Shown here piece by piece: positions 17,286 to 26,425 of a stretch of DNA of 64,000 nt. The notes below the pieces were generated by a model. That model had not been told where the DNA came from and made no database searches. It saw only the letters and a program-made list of their open reading frames with translations. The translations under genes and the position numbers were made by a program. Numbering within the stretch: the stretch's first letter is position 1; every line of letters begins with the position of its first letter. The stretch lies in the NCBI RefSeq assembly GCF_000688375.1, contig NZ_JIAF01000004.1:372001-436000 (forward strand). Direction: 5' to 3'. The DNA comes from Prevotella sp. HUN102 (GTDB lineage Bacteria; Bacteroidota; Bacteroidia; Bacteroidales; Bacteroidaceae).

Positions 17286-18050
17286 ATGAAGAACGTATAT
17301 TTTCTTTCGGATGCGCACCTCGGCTCTCTCGCCATCAAGCACAGGCGAACACAGGAGCGAAGGCTCGTGAGATTCCTCGACAGCATCAAGCACAAGGCTG
17401 CCGCAATCTACCTTCTCGGAGATATGTTCGACTTTTGGAACGAATACCGATACGTAGTTCCAAAGGGATTCACGCGTTTTCTCGGCAAGATTTCCGAACT
17501 GACGGATATGGGCGTCGAGGTTCATTACTTCATCGGCAATCACGACATTTGGACTTACGGCTATCTGGAAGAAGAATGCGGGGTGATTCTGCACCGCAAG
17601 GACATTACCACCGAGATTTACGACAAGGTGTTCTATCTCGCACACGGCGACGGGCTGGGCGACCCCGACCCTATGTTCCGTATGCTCAGAAAGGTGTTCC
17701 ACAACCGGGGGTGCCAAAAACTCCTCAACTTTTTCCATCCTTGGTGGGGAATGCAACTGGGCTTGAACTGGGCAAAGAAGAGCCGAATGAAGCGGGAAGA
17801 CGGAAAAGAGACGCCATTCCTCGGCGAAGACAAGGAATACCTCGTTCTCTACACCAAGGAATATATGAAAACGCATCCTAATGTAGACTACTACATCTAC
17901 GGACATCGCCATATCGCACTCGACCTTACGCTTTCCCGCAAAGCCCGAATGCTCATTCTGGGCGATTGGATTTGGCAGTTTACCTACGTCGTATTCGACG
18001 GAGAGCATCTGTTTATGGAACAATACGTGGAAGGCGAAAGTAAACCATAA
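17286..18050 (+). CDS. lpxH: UDP-2,3-diacylglucosamine diphosphatase (LpxH-type)
   Basis: A 254-residue calcineurin-like phosphoesterase that would release lipid X from UDP-2,3-diacylglucosamine in lipid A synthesis. The metal-binding blocks are all present: SDAHLGS (8-14), GDMFDFW (45-51), GNHD (84-87), HGDG (120-123) and YGHRH near residue 215. The open frame extends upstream to 17184, but that would overlap the preceding gene; ATG 17286 matches family length and the hydrophobic start MKNVYFLSDAH. A CTCAACATTC repeat sits just before this ATG. Confidence 0.85.
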   Translation: MKNVYFLSDAHLGSLAIKHRRTQERRLVRFLDSIKHKAAAIYLLGDMFDFWNEYRYVVPKGFTRFLGKISELTDMGVEVHYFIGNHDIWTYGYLEEECGVILHRKDITTEIYDKVFYLAHGDGLGDPDPMFRMLRKVFHNRGCQKLLNFFHPWWGMQLGLNWAKKSRMKREDGKETPFLGEDKEYLVLYTKEYMKTHPNVDYYIYGHRHIALDLTLSRKARMLILGDWIWQFTYVVFDGEHLFMEQYVEGESKP

Positions 18051-18123
18051 TTGTTAAATAACTATCAAAACGACACGATTTTTACAAAATTAATTGAAGA
18101 AAATCATTTAATTGCAGAAATAA

Positions 18124-18155
18124 TTTGGCAGAAATAATTATAAATTGTATTTTTG
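18124..18155 (+). promoter_or_regulatory. orphan promoter in the lpxH-ackA gap
   Basis: TTTG (18124-18127), exactly 20 bases, then TATTTTTG (18148-18155). A 12-bp direct repeat GCAGAAATAATT (18114-18125 and 18128-18139, 14-bp step) overlaps the -33 box and could be an operator. No protein gene follows. Confidence 0.5.
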
Positions 18156-18161
18156 TATTGT

Positions 18162-18331
18162 AATTAGTATAGTTTAAAGTATTCACGTTTAAATAACGAA
18201 TATTGCGGTATTCAATCTCAATAGAATAGGAAATTAGGACTAAACAGTCAAATTCATCATTTAGAATAAAACTCAGGTTTGTAGATTAAGTTTAATGAAA
18301 AAGGCGATTGTCGAGACGACAATCGCCTTTT
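18162..18331 (+). ncRNA. candidate small RNA
   Basis: A consensus promoter (18124-18155) and a perfect terminator (18299-18331) enclose about 170 bases without a credible reading frame. If the promoter is used, the product would be a small non-coding RNA. Alternatively this is the long 3' untranslated tail of lpxH and the promoter match is chance, since the sequence is very AT-rich. Confidence 0.35.
18299..18331 (+). terminator. strong hairpin terminator
   Basis: AAAAGGCGATTGTCG, loop AGA, CGACAATCGCCTTTT: a perfect 15-bp stem with A and T tracts, usable in both directions. Confidence 0.85.
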
Positions 18332-18456
18332 GATTTTGCAAGTACTGCGCTTTCACTCCTGTTTTTCCTAAAATTGCCTTACACATCAGCAGAAGTTCCG
18401 GCTTATCTATCAATTTTTCTGAAACATATTTGCAAACAAACGCAGTTCCGGACAGC

Positions 18457-18490
18457 AAAAAAGGTTGGCAAGGAAATCTCGCCAACCTTA
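18457..18490 (-). terminator. terminator after ackA
   Basis: On the minus strand AAGGTTGGC, an 11-base loop, GCCAACCTTTTTT: a 9-bp stem followed by a T run, 54 bases after the ackA stop. Confidence 0.75.
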
Positions 18491-18544
18491 TTATATTAAA
18501 TAACCGGACAAGTGACTTTCAATCGCCAGCCATCCATTCAGAGC

Positions 18545-19750
18545 TTACTTCTTAGCTTCCTGAACCAATTCCATTGTGTCGCGGGCAATTACAATCTCCT
18601 CGTCCGTAGGAATAAGAACCACCTTTACCCTTGAATCGTCGGCAGAGATAACCTTCTCTACGCTGCGGCAGTTATTCTTCTCCGCATCCATCTTAATGCC
18701 GAGGAATTCCAAACCAGTGCAGGAATCCATACGAAGACCGGTCTGATTCTCGCCAACACCTGCTGTCCAGATGATCATATCAACGCCACCCATTGCGGCT
18801 GCATAGGCACCAATGTACTTCTTGATGCGATAGGTGTACATCTTTATTGCGAGGATAGCACGCTCATCGCCTGCCGCCTCGGCTGCTTCAATCTCACGCA
18901 TATCAGAGCTGATGCCTGTAATACCGAGCACACCACTCTCCTTGTTCAGATAATCTGCCATTTCCTGTGGAGTCTTACCGAGCTTTTCCATCATAAACGT
19001 TACGGCAGACGCGTCGATATCGCCGCAACGTGAACCCATCATCATACCTGCCAAAGGAGTCAATCCCATTGAAGTATCGATTACTTTACCGTCCTTGATG
19101 GCTGCCATAGAAGCACCGTTACCGATGTGGCAAGTGATAATCTTCTGGCTCTTGTAGTCTACACCCAGAAATTCGCAGGCACGCTTGGAAACATAACGGT
19201 GGCTGGTGCCGTGGAAACCATAGCGGCGCACGTGATACTTCTCGTACATCTCGTAAGGCACAGCGTAGAGATAAGCGTAATCGGGCATTGTGCTGTGGAA
19301 AGCATTGTCGAATACCGTAACCTGCGGAGTGTTTGGCATCAGGGCATCTACGGCCTTCAAGCCACGGAGATGTCCGAGATTGTGAACCGGAGCAAGGTCG
19401 ATCAGGCTCTCAATACCGTCTTCCACTTCCTTAGTTACGATGCAGCTCTTCTCAAACAAGTCGCCACCCTGCACAACACGGTGTCCTACGGCATCGATTT
19501 CGTCGAGACTCTTCAGCGCACCATACTTCGGATCCATCAGGAGTTCGAACACAAACTTAACACCTTCCTTATGGTCGGGCATATCGTGCTTCACAACTTC
19601 CTTGCTTCCGTCAGGCAATGTTACCTTTACGAATGCCTCATCAAGACCAACACGCTCAGCACCACCTTGTGCCAACACGCTTTCGTCGGTCATATCGTAC
19701 AATTTGTACTTAATAGAACTACTACCACAGTTCAATACCAATACTTTCAT
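18545..19750 (-). CDS. ackA: acetate kinase
   Basis: A 401-residue ASKHA-fold kinase converting acetyl phosphate and ADP to acetate and ATP, the energy-yielding end of acetate fermentation. Signatures: LVLNCGSSSIKYKLYD at the N-terminus, FHGTSHRYVS near residue 178 and GNGASMAAIKDGK near 208-220. Length is standard (about 400). It follows pta after 97 bases and shares its promoter. Confidence 0.97.
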   Translation of the reverse strand: MKVLVLNCGSSSIKYKLYDMTDESVLAQGGAERVGLDEAFVKVTLPDGSKEVVKHDMPDHKEGVKFVFELLMDPKYGALKSLDEIDAVGHRVVQGGDLFEKSCIVTKEVEDGIESLIDLAPVHNLGHLRGLKAVDALMPNTPQVTVFDNAFHSTMPDYAYLYAVPYEMYEKYHVRRYGFHGTSHRYVSKRACEFLGVDYKSQKIITCHIGNGASMAAIKDGKVIDTSMGLTPLAGMMMGSRCGDIDASAVTFMMEKLGKTPQEMADYLNKESGVLGITGISSDMREIEAAEAAGDERAILAIKMYTYRIKKYIGAYAAAMGGVDMIIWTAGVGENQTGLRMDSCTGLEFLGIKMDAEKNNCRSVEKVISADDSRVKVVLIPTDEEIVIARDTMELVQEAKK

Positions 19751-19847
19751 ATCTATTCCTTTATTATTTTATTTTTAAATCTGCACACTCTCCCTGCCTC
19801 TCCTCCTTCCCTCCTTTTCAACAGGAAAGGGGAAGAATCGGAGGCTC

Positions 19848-20888
19848 TTATGCCTTTGCGTCCTGTGCCTGACAAGCTGTAATAGCCACCATATAATATA
19901 TATCGTCTACCGAACAACCACGGGAAAGGTCGTTTACCGGACGGGCAATACCCTGAAGAATAGGGCCGATAGCCGTAGCACCACCGAGACGCTGCACCAG
20001 TTTGTAGCCGATATTGCCCACCTCGAGATTAGGAACTACCAACACGTTTGCCTTACCGGCGATGTCAGAACCCGGTGCTTTCTTGGCAGCCGTTGCAGGA
20101 TCGAGCGCAGCATCAGCCTGCAATTCGCCATCAACCTTCAATTCAGGGAATCTCTCCTTGGCAATCTTCGTAGCCTCAACCACCTTGTCGATGATGTAAA
20201 CACTCTTACCCGTTTCCTTATCTATGGCATCCTGAGCCGAACCCTTCGTGGAGAAGCTCAGCATAGCCACGTGAGGATCCTGAAAACCTGCCACACTCTT
20301 GGCCGTTTCCGCCGTGGTGTAGGCTATCTGTGCGAGCTGCTCGGCTGTTGGATTCGGCGTTACGGCTACGTCGCCCATCACTACGATACCATTCTCGCCA
20401 TACTGCTGTTCGTGGGTCAATACCAACATCGCACCGCTCACGCAAGTGATACCCGGAGCACACTTGATAATCTGCAATGCAGGGCGAAGCGTGTCGCCGG
20501 TTGTTGAAAGCGCACCTGAAATCTGACCGTCAGCACCTTCCGTCTTGATGATCATACAACCCAGATAAAGGTTGTTCTTCACCAATTCGCGTGCCTTTTC
20601 AATAGTCATACCTTTCTTCTGACGAAGTTCGGTCAGCTTTTCAGCATACTCCTCACTACGTGGATTGTTTTCAGGATCCACGATAGTAGCTTTTCCAATG
20701 TTCTTTAATCCCCAACCTTCAGCAAGCTTCTTGATGTTGTCCGGATTTCCAATGAGAATTAGTTCTGCAATGTCGTCGGCTAATACTTTGTCAGCGGCTT
20801 TGAGAGTTCTCTCTTCCTCAGCTTCAGGAAGTACGATTCGTTGCCTGTTCGCCTTAGCACGTGCAACTATTTGCTCCAATAAATCCAT
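19848..20888 (-). CDS. pta: phosphate acetyltransferase
   Basis: A 346-residue single-domain Pta making acetyl phosphate from acetyl-CoA and phosphate. It lacks the N-terminal regulatory domain of the long enterobacterial form. Visible blocks: LPEAEEERTLKAADK at the start, GALSTTGDTLRPALQIIK, and NVLVVPNLEVGNIGYKLVQRLGGATAIGP near the C-terminus. First gene of pta-ackA. Confidence 0.96.
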   Translation of the reverse strand: MDLLEQIVARAKANRQRIVLPEAEEERTLKAADKVLADDIAELILIGNPDNIKKLAEGWGLKNIGKATIVDPENNPRSEEYAEKLTELRQKKGMTIEKARELVKNNLYLGCMIIKTEGADGQISGALSTTGDTLRPALQIIKCAPGITCVSGAMLVLTHEQQYGENGIVVMGDVAVTPNPTAEQLAQIAYTTAETAKSVAGFQDPHVAMLSFSTKGSAQDAIDKETGKSVYIIDKVVEATKIAKERFPELKVDGELQADAALDPATAAKKAPGSDIAGKANVLVVPNLEVGNIGYKLVQRLGGATAIGPILQGIARPVNDLSRGCSVDDIYYMVAITACQAQDAKA

Positions 20889-20933
20889 AGTTTTATTTTA
20901 AAGTTTTAATTGTTAGATGTCCATTTTGCGATG

Positions 20934-20965
20934 CAAAGATAGCAAAATAGCATTATAACACCAAA
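20934..20965 (-). promoter_or_regulatory. pta-ackA promoter
   Basis: Minus strand TTTG (20962-20965), 20 bases, TATCTTTG (20934-20941): a textbook Bacteroidetes promoter 45 bases upstream of the pta start. Confidence 0.75.
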
Positions 20966-21073
20966 CTTGCCACAGTTTTTTACACCTAAATTAATAGTAT
21001 ATCAATAATCAAATCGCTGAAATGTAAAATCTTTTTTGGATAAATCCGATATTCAAAAAAGATTTTACGTAAA

Positions 21074-21706
21074 CTAATCTGTATTTTCCTTTAGAATCTT
21101 GTTCAGTTGTTTTCTCCATTCACGCCCATCATACCAGCCACAGCCAACACACGTTCCATTATATTCCTGACCACCTTCATACCAAAAATCAATACCAAAT
21201 AAAGGAGGACGAATATTATCTTTCTTGCAAACAGCACATGCGCGGTCTTTCAAAAGATTATGCTCACGGGTCAGAAGTTGATAGTGTTCCTTGATTTCTT
21301 CATCAGAAAGCGTGTTTGCATCCACGTCTTTATCCAATCTTGTCCACGGCTCTTTGTGGTCAATCTCTGCAACCGACGTTATTCCACCATCCGTAAAGGC
21401 ATCTTTATTTTCGAGCAACTGGAGGATTCTTTCTCTTGTTTTCGGTTTTATGGTAATTCTATCCTTTTGTTGGAATATTGGTTCAGCACTCAACAGCTTA
21501 TAATGGGGCGTAATTTGCCCACATTGCTCGCAGTATTGATTTTTCGCCCACCGTCCTTGTATGGGTTCTTCAAACCTATATCCTTTTTTCTTGCATTCAC
21601 GGAATTGTGCAGCAGGCTGACTTGAGTTTGAGGCTGCACAAGTGGAGCAGCACCATTCGTTCAGATGTTCCTTGAAGTAGGCAAGCATTTCATCGGTTTT
21701 AGTCAT
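21074..21706 (-). CDS. HNH-type restriction endonuclease (putative)
   Basis: A 210-residue protein with an HNH-like nuclease core: Asp116-His117 in AEIDHKEPW and His149-Asn150 in REHNLLKD, bracketed by Cys pairs C59-x2-C62, C157-x2-C160 and C186-x2-C189 that probably hold zinc. It starts 2 bases after the small XRE regulator gene and is divergent from a cytosine-5 methyltransferase gene, the classic control-restriction-modification layout. It is therefore most likely the cognate type II restriction enzyme. Recognition sequence cannot be read. Confidence 0.75.
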   Translation of the reverse strand: MTKTDEMLAYFKEHLNEWCCSTCAASNSSQPAAQFRECKKKGYRFEEPIQGRWAKNQYCEQCGQITPHYKLLSAEPIFQQKDRITIKPKTRERILQLLENKDAFTDGGITSVAEIDHKEPWTRLDKDVDANTLSDEEIKEHYQLLTREHNLLKDRACAVCKKDNIRPPLFGIDFWYEGGQEYNGTCVGCGWYDGREWRKQLNKILKENTD

Positions 21707-21708
21707 CG

Positions 21709-21921
21709 CTATAAATCTTTAAACAGTTCGCTAATATTTATTTTCAATGCAGTTGCAATCTTATCGATATTAGTAATCGTGATATTCTTTTCCCCACGTT
21801 CAATCATACCAATATAAGTTCTGTGAACTCCTACGAGTGCCGCAAACTTTTCTTGCGAAAAACCGGCAGCCTTTCGCAAATCTCTTACACGTTCACCAAA
21901 CGAAATTAATAAACCATTCAT
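21709..21921 (-). CDS. XRE-family control (C) protein of the restriction-modification system
   Basis: A 70-residue helix-turn-helix protein (FGERVRDLRKAAGFSQEKFA, VHRTYIGMIERGEKN), the size and type of restriction-modification control proteins that delay endonuclease expression after entry into a new host. The reading frame extends to 21972, but that region contains the -7 box, so the ATG at 21921 (MNGLLISFGERV) is preferred. It is co-transcribed with the endonuclease gene. An inverted repeat flanks its promoter. Confidence 0.8.
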   Translation of the reverse strand: MNGLLISFGERVRDLRKAAGFSQEKFAALVGVHRTYIGMIERGEKNITITNIDKIATALKINISELFKDL

Positions 21922-21930
21922 TTTATTATT

Positions 21931-21991
21931 GCTTATTATAGTATGCAAAGTTAAATATTTCCCTAACATCAATCAACATACTATAATTAGC
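21931..21991 (-). promoter_or_regulatory. C-protein promoter with flanking inverted-repeat operator
   Basis: GTTG (21974-21977), 20 bases, TAACTTTG (21946-21953) on the minus strand form the promoter. Two 15-bp arms, GCTTATTATAGTATG (21931-21945) and CATACTATAATTAGC (21977-21991), are inverted repeats with one mismatch. One arm abuts the -7 box and the other overlaps the -33 box. This is what an autoregulatory C-protein operator would look like. Confidence 0.6.
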
Positions 21992-22113
21992 ATTTTATTC
22001 CTATTCAGCCATTAAACAATAGAAAAACACACCATATATAAATATCAACAAAGAAAAGAAACAGGAATAACCATAATATCTTTTCTGCTGAAAATTATAT
22101 GAGTATTTTTTTA

Positions 22114-22121
22114 TAACTTTG
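22114..22121 (+). promoter_or_regulatory. -7 box of the methyltransferase gene
   Basis: TAACTTTG fits TAnnTTTG and gives a leader of about 120-170 bases. No clear -33 box. Confidence 0.4.
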
Positions 22122-22295
22122 CAAAAACTCTCCAATCTTGTAGCAAATACAGGCAAAAAGGACTGTTTACGGAGTCTCGGACAGCACATAAGATGCACGG
22201 CTTCTATTCAGATAATCAATAAGTTATCCATATTTCAGGTATGAATGTCGAATCTTCATTGCTCATTCCTGCACAATGGACAACATCAGACACTT

Positions 22296-23603
22296 ATGAG
22301 CAGCATTGCAAAGAAAGAAAATATAGAGGAAAAGAATTTCTATACCATTCTGGAGGTTTCAAAATTACTGAAACTTTCACAGAAATCCATTCGCCGATAC
22401 ATTGCATCGGGCGAACTCGACTCCATTAAAAGCAACACTTCCTACAAGATTCCGAAAGATGCTTTAGATACATTCATCAACCGTGAAAAGGAAAACAAAA
22501 AGGTTACATACAATCTTTTTGGAGAAGCCGAATATGAAGAAAAGAAACCGATAAAGGCTGTTAAACGCACAGACCTTGTAAACTGGCAAGACATCAGTTC
22601 ATCATGGACCGACACAAAATCCTCGGAAATGACCTTCGTGGATTGTTTCTGTGGTGCGGGAGGACTTAGCAAAGGACTCGAAATGGCAGGGTTGCAAGGC
22701 ATTTGTGGTCTCGACTGGTTCAAGGAAGCCAGAATGACTTATCGCCGAAACTTCCATCATCCGTTCGTATTGGGAGATATTACCACAGAGGAAGCGAAAA
22801 ATGAATTTTATTCCACCGTGGAACAACAGCTGAACGGCAGAAAGCTCAGCTTAGTGGCAGGCGGGTTTCCCTGTCAAGGCTTCAGTATGGCTGGCAACAG
22901 AATTGTGGACGACCCGAGAAATTCGCTTTACAGAGAATTGCTGGAAGTAGTGAGGAACCTCAACCCCGACTATGTACTGTGCGAAAATGTGAAGGGGCTG
23001 CGCAGTATGCTCGGAGGAAAGGTGGAAGAGAAAATCCTTTCAGACTTCAAGGAAATCGGTTACGAAATGCACGTAACCACACTATGCGCTGCCGACTACT
23101 ATGTGCCGCAAAAGCGTGAACGTGTTATCTTCATCGGAAACAAGATTGGAAAGAAAATTTATTACCCGAAACCGATACTCACACCCGACAAATACGTTAC
23201 CACCGGACAAGCCATTGAAGACCTTATGACGTTGCCGTCTACACCGGAATTCAATCACGTGCCTACACGACATCGTCCCGACATGGCTGAAAGAATGGCT
23301 GCGCTGCCCGAAGGACAGAGTCTCTACAAGGGTTATTCGGACGCATGGAAGAAATGTCCGTGGAACGAGGCTTCGTGTACCATCAAAGAGAATCACGGTG
23401 GCGTGAACATCCACCCGAAACTGCCGAGAGTTTTGACTGCAAGAGAGATGGCACGATTGCAGTCTTTCCCTGATGATTTCATTTTTGAAGGCACGAAAAA
23501 CAAACAGTTGATACAAATTGGGAATGCCGTACCGCCATTGTTGGCAAAAGCCATTGGCTTGGCTATTCGTTATTCAATGGAAGACGACTCGCTGCATTCG
23601 TGA
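22296..23603 (+). CDS. DNA cytosine-5 methyltransferase with N-terminal excisionase-like HTH
   Basis: A 435-residue protein (an earlier ATG at 22245 would add 17 residues). Residues about 15-65 form a helix-turn-helix of the excisionase/MerR-like type (YTILEVSKLLKLSQKSIRRY, ASGELDSIK). The rest is a cytosine-5 methyltransferase: motif I DCFCGAGGLSKGLEMAG, motif IV with the catalytic Cys in GGFPCQGFS, motif VI ENVKG, motif VIII QKRERV, motif IX REMARLQSFPD and motif X GNAVPPLLAKAIG. It would protect host DNA from the divergent HNH endonuclease. The extra DNA-binding domain may repress its own promoter, as known for some other cytosine methyltransferases. Confidence 0.9.
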   Translation: MSSIAKKENIEEKNFYTILEVSKLLKLSQKSIRRYIASGELDSIKSNTSYKIPKDALDTFINREKENKKVTYNLFGEAEYEEKKPIKAVKRTDLVNWQDISSSWTDTKSSEMTFVDCFCGAGGLSKGLEMAGLQGICGLDWFKEARMTYRRNFHHPFVLGDITTEEAKNEFYSTVEQQLNGRKLSLVAGGFPCQGFSMAGNRIVDDPRNSLYRELLEVVRNLNPDYVLCENVKGLRSMLGGKVEEKILSDFKEIGYEMHVTTLCAADYYVPQKRERVIFIGNKIGKKIYYPKPILTPDKYVTTGQAIEDLMTLPSTPEFNHVPTRHRPDMAERMAALPEGQSLYKGYSDAWKKCPWNEASCTIKENHGGVNIHPKLPRVLTAREMARLQSFPDDFIFEGTKNKQLIQIGNAVPPLLAKAIGLAIRYSMEDDSLHS

Positions 23604-23816
23604 ATTTTATTTACAAAACATGCTCCATAATTCGATTATTTTGGAGAAAAGATTTTTATTTTTCAAATATTGCCGTATTTCGTGTGCAATAATAAGCTGT
23701 TGAAATTCAGAAAAATGTATTTGTTTTATTGATATATGTGCATAAATGTGCGATAGATTTATTCCCAAATAGAAGAATTTATCCGAAATAACAATCAGCT
23801 TTTTATGACTTTTATT

Positions 23817-23930
23817 GCAAATCGGTCTTGCATTCTTGCGAAGTATGTTTTTCATTCTTCGCAGAAACGCACGGCAATCTTCGCACATTTGCATTTCGTT
23901 CTTCGCAGGATTGCTCGGCAATGCTCCAAA
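23817..23930. repeat. intergenic repeat family 1, copy D (diverged)
   Basis: Words CATTCTTGCGAAG, CATTCTTCGCAG, CAATCTTCGCAC and GTTCTTCGCAG occur within 100 bp. A minus-strand reading frame (23607-23921) through it resembles the frames in copies E and F. No conventional gene is supported in 23604-24248. Confidence 0.55.
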
Positions 23931-24147
23931 AAGTGCGTTACGAATGGCTGATTATGCCTTTGTAATTTCTATATTGAAGAAAAATAATGTGCTTTTTTGC
24001 GTAATTATTTATTACAAATGGTGCGATGTATGCCACAGAGAATGTGATGCTTGGGATTATGAAAAGAAAGAGAAATCCTCTGCCATACAACCGGATGAAT
24101 TGATTCTCTTTCTGACAATCGATTCGGTCTTGAACTTGATACAAAAG

Positions 24148-24184
24148 AAGTCGGCTCATCGAAATAACCACGATGAGCCGACTT
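24148..24184 (-). terminator. terminator after the leucine-rich-repeat gene
   Basis: AAGTCGGCTCATCG, 9-base loop, CGATGAGCCGACTT: a perfect 14-bp stem, with CTTTTG on the minus-strand 3' side. Confidence 0.8.
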
Positions 24185-24248
24185 TCCGTATTAAGATGTT
24201 GAGCTATCAACAGATGTAATGACTATCGACAGCCCTTGCTATGAAAAC

Positions 24249-26183
24249 TTATCTCATTATCTTGATGGCAATACTTCCCTGACGCACAATGATAACTTTG
24301 TTTACAGGCAAGGCTATTGCAGCCGAACCATCTGCATCGGCATATCCGTTGTGGAGGAGCTTACCGGAAAGGTCGTATATCTGATAGCTGTCCCCGGCAA
24401 TAAGACCATTCACAACAACGTTTTCACCGTTTCTTACAACGTTTAAAGCCGATGTTTCAACCTTGTCGATGCCACTTGTGCTCACGAACACAGCTGCCAA
24501 AACGCCGTATTGGGCAATCTTGAAAGTGTTGTCTGCCACCTCTGCTCCGTCCAAGAGTATCTTGTCGAGCTTATAGCCGTTAATCGGAGAGGCCTCAACC
24601 TTGACTTTCTTACCTTTCTTTATAGGTGTCCATTCTGCCACGCGGGCACCGTCTACGGTTGTTGATATGCTGCCCGACTCATTCGGTTCGAAGCGCAAGC
24701 GAACAGTTTCGCAACCTGTGCCGTCGCCCGTAAAGTTGGTTGTCCAGTTCTTTCCCTCTATCAATGTGTTGTCGCAAGCAGCAGCACCTTCGTTTTTATC
24801 CATACGGAGGGCTGCATTGTCGTCGGCAGTTCTTTTGGGAAGCGTATATAAAAGGTCGTTGATAGAGCAGGCGTCAAACAGATTCTTGTCCAAATCCACC
24901 GATGCAACGAGTGGATTGTTCGACAAGTCAAGTGCCGAAAGTTTATTGCCCGATAAATCGAGCGTCTTCAGTTGTGGAAGCATAGACACGTCAATGCGCG
25001 AAATTCCTGTATTCTCAAGGTCGAGCCATCTGAGCGATGGGGTTGAAGTAAAGTCGGGCAAAGATGTAAAGGCATTGTCGCTCGCCGTGAGAATGAGGAG
25101 TTTTGGGTTCTGAGTGAGGTCAAGCTCCGTAAGTCCCATAGCCACGCAGGTGAGCACGTCGAGCTTTGGATTCATAGAAGTACGCAATTCGCCCACCTTG
25201 TTATAGCTGCCATAGAACTCCTCAAGTTCGGGAAGATTGCTAATGTCGATAGCGGTAAGACGGTTGTCGGTAAGCCAAAGCTCGCGCAGTTTAGGAAGTT
25301 TGGTCAGGTCTACGGCTATAATCTTATTACGGCTGAGATTCAAAACCTCCAGATGGTCGTTCTTGCCCAAGGCGGCACTGACGAATTGATTGTTTGAAGC
25401 ATTGAGCGTTGAAAGTTCGCCATAGATTTTTACCGTCTCGCCCGGGCTTACATCGAGCGAAACAGCACTTGCAACCTTGTTTCCAAGCGTATATTCCCGT
25501 TTTCCATAACCATCTTCGATGTGGATAACCTGATTTTCCTCAATGCCTTTCAGCTCGAGATTTACAAACAGCTCTTCCTCTTCGCCATCTTCATCTTTCT
25601 CCAAGACGATGTTCGGATCTATTCTGAACGAGAAGTTGGGAGCTTCCTCTACGGTATTCCCGTTGGGTTCGGGGTCGCCGTTCTTCACGCAATGGATCAT
25701 ACCCGACCAACCCGGCTTGTTTGAAAAGCAATAGAAAGCCACGGACACCGCACCGTCGGGAGATTTCGATGTGATGACGACGGGCTTTGTGGTGGGATTA
25801 CCCTTAATCGTTGTGTTGGGAGTTATGTCTTTAGGCCAACCGTATTCGTATTCGCCGTCTTCATTGGGTTCGTTGTTGAGCACGATCAGTCCGTCATACA
25901 CACGAAGTTCATCGTATGGGTCGATGTCAATGTCGTCTATTACAATCGTGATGTGCGAATCAGAGTTCAGAGGCTTCAGCCGGAACATCGTGTAAACCAT
26001 ATTTCCACGCATTCCGTTGTCCGGGCCTCCCGCATCATAGTATTCTTTCGGTCTTCCCTGCTCGATGCTGTATTCATAATACGGTCCATCGCTTCCCGGT
26101 TGATAGATTCTTCCACTACTTTGAGCCTGTACTGTTGCAAATGCACATACAAGAAGTACGAGAGTTAAAATCTTTTTCTTCAT
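24249..26183 (-). CDS. secreted leucine-rich-repeat protein
   Basis: A 644-residue exported protein. Signal peptide (residues 1-20, ending AFATVQAQ), then a CUB-like beta-sandwich (about 25-170: HITIVIDDIDIDPYDELRVYDG). From about residue 275 to 430 come six to seven leucine-rich repeats of 21-22 residues (LRELWLTDNRLTAIDISNLP pattern), then a glycine-rich repeat-type domain and a C-terminal sorting-like segment (YQIYDLSGKLLHNGYAD). The C-terminal segment resembles type IX secretion or surface-attachment domains, so it may sit on the cell surface. Internalin-like recognition of host or glycan ligands is a guess. Confidence 0.8.
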   Translation of the reverse strand: MKKKILTLVLLVCAFATVQAQSSGRIYQPGSDGPYYEYSIEQGRPKEYYDAGGPDNGMRGNMVYTMFRLKPLNSDSHITIVIDDIDIDPYDELRVYDGLIVLNNEPNEDGEYEYGWPKDITPNTTIKGNPTTKPVVITSKSPDGAVSVAFYCFSNKPGWSGMIHCVKNGDPEPNGNTVEEAPNFSFRIDPNIVLEKDEDGEEEELFVNLELKGIEENQVIHIEDGYGKREYTLGNKVASAVSLDVSPGETVKIYGELSTLNASNNQFVSAALGKNDHLEVLNLSRNKIIAVDLTKLPKLRELWLTDNRLTAIDISNLPELEEFYGSYNKVGELRTSMNPKLDVLTCVAMGLTELDLTQNPKLLILTASDNAFTSLPDFTSTPSLRWLDLENTGISRIDVSMLPQLKTLDLSGNKLSALDLSNNPLVASVDLDKNLFDACSINDLLYTLPKRTADDNAALRMDKNEGAAACDNTLIEGKNWTTNFTGDGTGCETVRLRFEPNESGSISTTVDGARVAEWTPIKKGKKVKVEASPINGYKLDKILLDGAEVADNTFKIAQYGVLAAVFVSTSGIDKVETSALNVVRNGENVVVNGLIAGDSYQIYDLSGKLLHNGYADADGSAAIALPVNKVIIVRQGSIAIKIMR

Positions 26184-26271
26184 AGGTCTGATTGTTTATT
26201 AGTTTATAATACAATAAGTGTTCTGTCAGGTATTCGGCAGAAACAATACTGATTTAAAACATACCCAAACG

Positions 26272-26279
26272 CAAATATA
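26272..26279 (-). promoter_or_regulatory. -7 box of the leucine-rich-repeat gene
   Basis: TATATTTG on the minus strand, with a TTTG 18 bases further upstream (one base shorter than usual). Leader of about 85 bases. Confidence 0.45.
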
Positions 26280-26425
26280 CGAATTTATTTACAAAAACAA
26301 AAATAAAACGAACAAATGATAACAAGCAACATATTATAACGGACGCTTTACAACATTGCATTATCTGTACTTTGGCATTACCTTTCTTGCTTGTGTGAAA
26401 CCGAAAACTAAGCAGAAAATTTTAA

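Noticed and set aside
18273..18485. 70-codon minus-strand frame between ackA and lpxH
   Set aside because: It begins inside the ackA terminator and runs through another terminator; no family resemblance or start signal.
21919..21972. Longer 87-residue start for the control protein
   Set aside because: The extra codons contain the -7 box and lie inside the operator, so the shorter start is more likely.
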